A stretch of 16,609 bases of DNA. It comes from Verrucomicrobiales bacterium (lineage in GTDB: Bacteria > Verrucomicrobiota > Verrucomicrobiia > Limisphaerales > UBA11320). The stretch's first letter is position 1. The number at the start of each line of letters is the position of its first letter. Shown in pieces: positions 15,457-16,609 of the stretch. A program made the position numbers and the translations under genes. The stretch is from positions 1 through 16,609 of the forward strand of contig DMJJ01000058.1 in NCBI GenBank assembly GCA_003452185.1. Direction: 5' to 3'. Under the pieces are notes generated by a model that was not told the origin of the DNA, ran no database searches, and saw nothing but the letters and a program-made list of their open reading frames with translations.

Positions 15457-15760
15457 CCCCCAGGGGGACGCGACCCGTGGTCGGGGGGGATCGCGTGCAA
15501 GAGTCGGCTGCCGAATCCGTAGTACGCGGTGGAATTCCCTGCAAGGGTCCCCCTCGGGTGTGGGAAATCGCTCCCGATGGAGCAGATTTCGGGAACGGGA
15601 AACAAGGTTGGCCCGTTTCCAGCTAAACAGCGGATCGTCGAAAGGGACAGTGCCGCTCCCGGACTTCAGGGAGCGCCGGTTCTGACGACAAACAATTTGG
15701 TTGTTGGTTGTTTATGGTTGCAACGGGGCCCGGGTCAAACCGGTGCCCCGCCTTTTTTTT
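15457..15760 (+). ncRNA. candidate structured non-coding RNA or long structured 3' UTR
   Basis: The gene-free interval 15389-15793 has a chain of strong hairpins. ACGCGA (15468-15473) pairs with TCGCGT (15491-15496). GAAATC+GCTCC (15564-15574) pairs with GGAGC+GATTTC (15579-15590): 11 bp, one bulged A, CGAT loop. GGAACGGG (15592-15599) pairs with CCCGTTTCC (15612-15620), one bulge. CGCTCCC (15654-15660) pairs with GGGAGCG (15669-15675) inside an outer TCGTC/GACGA stem (15635-15639/15684-15688). AAACAA pairs with TTGTTT (15690-15695/15708-15713). The array ends in a plus-strand terminator. No conserved blocks of tmRNA, RNase P RNA, SRP RNA or tRNA are seen. It could be an independent sRNA or the 3' UTR of the 177-residue protein gene; 5' end unknown, and no convincing promoter found. 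The first 70 bases (15389-15456) are a featureless pyrimidine-rich stretch. Confidence 0.4.
15724..15760 (+). terminator. strong intrinsic terminator
   Basis: CGGGGC+CCGG (15724-15733) pairs with CCGG (15740-15743) and GCCCCG (15745-15750), leaving one bulged T and a 6-nt loop. The stem is followed after CC by eight T residues (15753-15760). The T-tract fixes the direction as plus strand, although the next gene is on the minus strand. It must therefore end transcription coming from 14855-15388 or from an RNA gene in between. Confidence 0.85.
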
Positions 15761-15793
15761 CCCGCCGAGGGTCGATCTTGTTCCGGCGCGGGC

Positions 15794-16609
15794 TCAGCTT
15801 CCCCTCTCGATCATCTCGATCGCCCGTGCCAGTTCGGCTTCCTCGATCCCGACAAGGTGCCGGTCCTCGGGAAACCGCCCCGTTCGAACCTCCTCGGCGT
15901 ACTCCCTGAAGGCCGCGATGCGTTCTTCCTGGAGACGTTGATACTCCCGGAGAAAGTTGCGGTAGGCCTTGGCATGGCGGGGGAGCCGCTCCTCGTAGTC
16001 CCCCAGGATGTCATCGGAGAAAAGGAACTGGGAGTCGCAGCCGCTCCCCGAGCCGAGCGACATCAGCAGCAGGGACGTTTTCTTGCAGAGCAACGACGCC
16101 AGGGCGTGGGGCACCAGTTCGAGCTCCGCGGCGTAGGCGCCGGCGCTCTCGAGGCGCTTCATCCGGGTGTAGAGCTGCGCCGCCTCGTTGGCCGTCTTGC
16201 CGATGGCCCGCACGTTGGTCCAGGTCGCGTGGCGTGGAACCATCCCCAGGTGCCCCACCACCGGAATCCCCTCCCGGGCCATCGCCTCGATGATGGACGG
16301 GCTCGCGGAGCAATAGACCGAGCTGGCCCCGAGCTCGAGGGCGCGAAACCCGATCCGGATCCCCTCCTCGGGCGACGCGATTCCGTGCGGCGTGGCACCC
16401 GAGAGGAAGCTGCGCGGGGCCGCGGCGGCGAGCAATGGCAGGCGGGCCTGCGACTCCGGGGAGTCGAAGCTGCAGCTCAGCAGGTCGATCCCCGCGGCCT
16501 CCGCCGCGGCGGCCTCCTCCGGGGACTTCACGTGCACATGGATCAGGCACCGCTTTCCCTTCAGCTGGCGCAGGTCGTAGATGGAGTATTTTTTGGCCGG
16601 TCGGAGCAT
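15794..16609 (-). CDS. divergent PanB-like (ketopantoate hydroxymethyltransferase family) protein
   Basis: 271 residues, aligning by eye along the whole PanB fold (usual length about 265). Matching segments are YDLRQLKGK at the N-terminus, AAGIDLLSCSFDS (PanB AGVDxxxVGDS), GIPVVGHLGMVPRH (116-127, PanB GHLGLTPQ), AAELELVPHALAS (PanB LECVPxxLA), GSGSGCDSQFLFSDDILG (PanB GAGxxCDGQxLVxHD) and the C-terminal AEEVRTGRFPEDRH. D49, H120 and E164 are in place of the Mg and substrate residues. However, the second Mg-binding Asp (DLPF in PanB) falls at RSFLSG, and the Lys/Glu of VKIEGG at VYCSASPS, so several catalytic residues seem absent. It may be a paralogue with another reaction in the PEP-mutase/PanB superfamily, so I give no gene symbol. 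The ATG coincides with the window edge, so an upstream start cannot be excluded. No T-tailed terminator follows on this strand. Confidence 0.8.
   Translation of the reverse strand: MLRPAKKYSIYDLRQLKGKRCLIHVHVKSPEEAAAAEAAGIDLLSCSFDSPESQARLPLLAAAAPRSFLSGATPHGIASPEEGIRIGFRALELGASSVYCSASPSIIEAMAREGIPVVGHLGMVPRHATWTNVRAIGKTANEAAQLYTRMKRLESAGAYAAELELVPHALASLLCKKTSLLLMSLGSGSGCDSQFLFSDDILGDYEERLPRHAKAYRNFLREYQRLQEERIAAFREYAEEVRTGRFPEDRHLVGIEEAELARAIEMIERGS

Noticed and set aside
15389..15793. tmRNA, RNase P RNA, SRP RNA or 6S RNA in the right-hand gap
   Set aside because: None of the conserved blocks (RNase P GAGGAAAGTCC, tmRNA tag and CCA end, SRP tetraloop region) is present, and the separate short hairpins do not form the long rod of 6S RNA.
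1..16609. Mobile elements, CRISPR arrays, tRNA genes
   Set aside because: No transposase or integrase motifs, no regularly spaced repeats and no cloverleaf with CCA or T-loop consensus were found on either strand.

Overview
High-GC bacterial chromosomal segment, most likely from the Verrucomicrobiota. This assignment is inferred from protein architecture: a very large secreted protein with LVIVD-type propeller repeats, tandem immunoglobulin-like domains and a C-terminal 'RFFRL'-type module typical of that phylum. Several starts also lack clear Shine-Dalgarno sequences. I see no insertion sequence, phage gene, CRISPR array, tRNA or rRNA; it reads as a housekeeping and accessory chromosome region.

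Layout. 1-1532 (-) is the N-terminal 510 codons of a PAS-containing sensor histidine kinase that runs off the left edge, perhaps preceded by a tiny ORF. 1575-1963 is a divergent control region leading to an MFS (TetA/DHA1-like) exporter at 1964-3172 (+); its leader has alternative hairpins and a short upstream ORF. Converging on it is a block of four minus-strand genes: citramalate synthase (cimA, 11148-12710), valyl-tRNA synthetase (valS, 8392-11061), a tandem-GNAT acetyltransferase (7555-8334) and the 1404-residue secreted protein (3240-7454). Gaps of 86, 57 and 100 bp make an operon plausible. Diverging from cimA is a 92-residue exported protein (12960-13238, +). It converges on a pabB-type aminodeoxychorismate synthase gene (13278-14759, -), which is divergent from a 177-residue protein of unknown function (14855-15388, +). 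After that come about 400 bp without a gene, packed with hairpins and closed by a strong plus-strand intrinsic terminator: a candidate structured RNA or long 3' UTR. The right edge holds a PanB-like gene (15794-16609, -).

How the genes fit together. cimA makes citramalate for threonine-independent isoleucine synthesis and sits directly upstream of valS. pabB supplies the p-aminobenzoate branch of folate synthesis. The PanB-like protein belongs to the ketopantoate hydroxymethyltransferase fold but seems to lack several catalytic residues, so its role is open.

Items most worth a second look: the hairpin-rich non-coding region 15457-15760; the PanB homologue with altered active site; the LVIVD/Ig/'EWWRW' domain fusion; the structured MFS leader; and the kinase whose N-box Asn is Ser.
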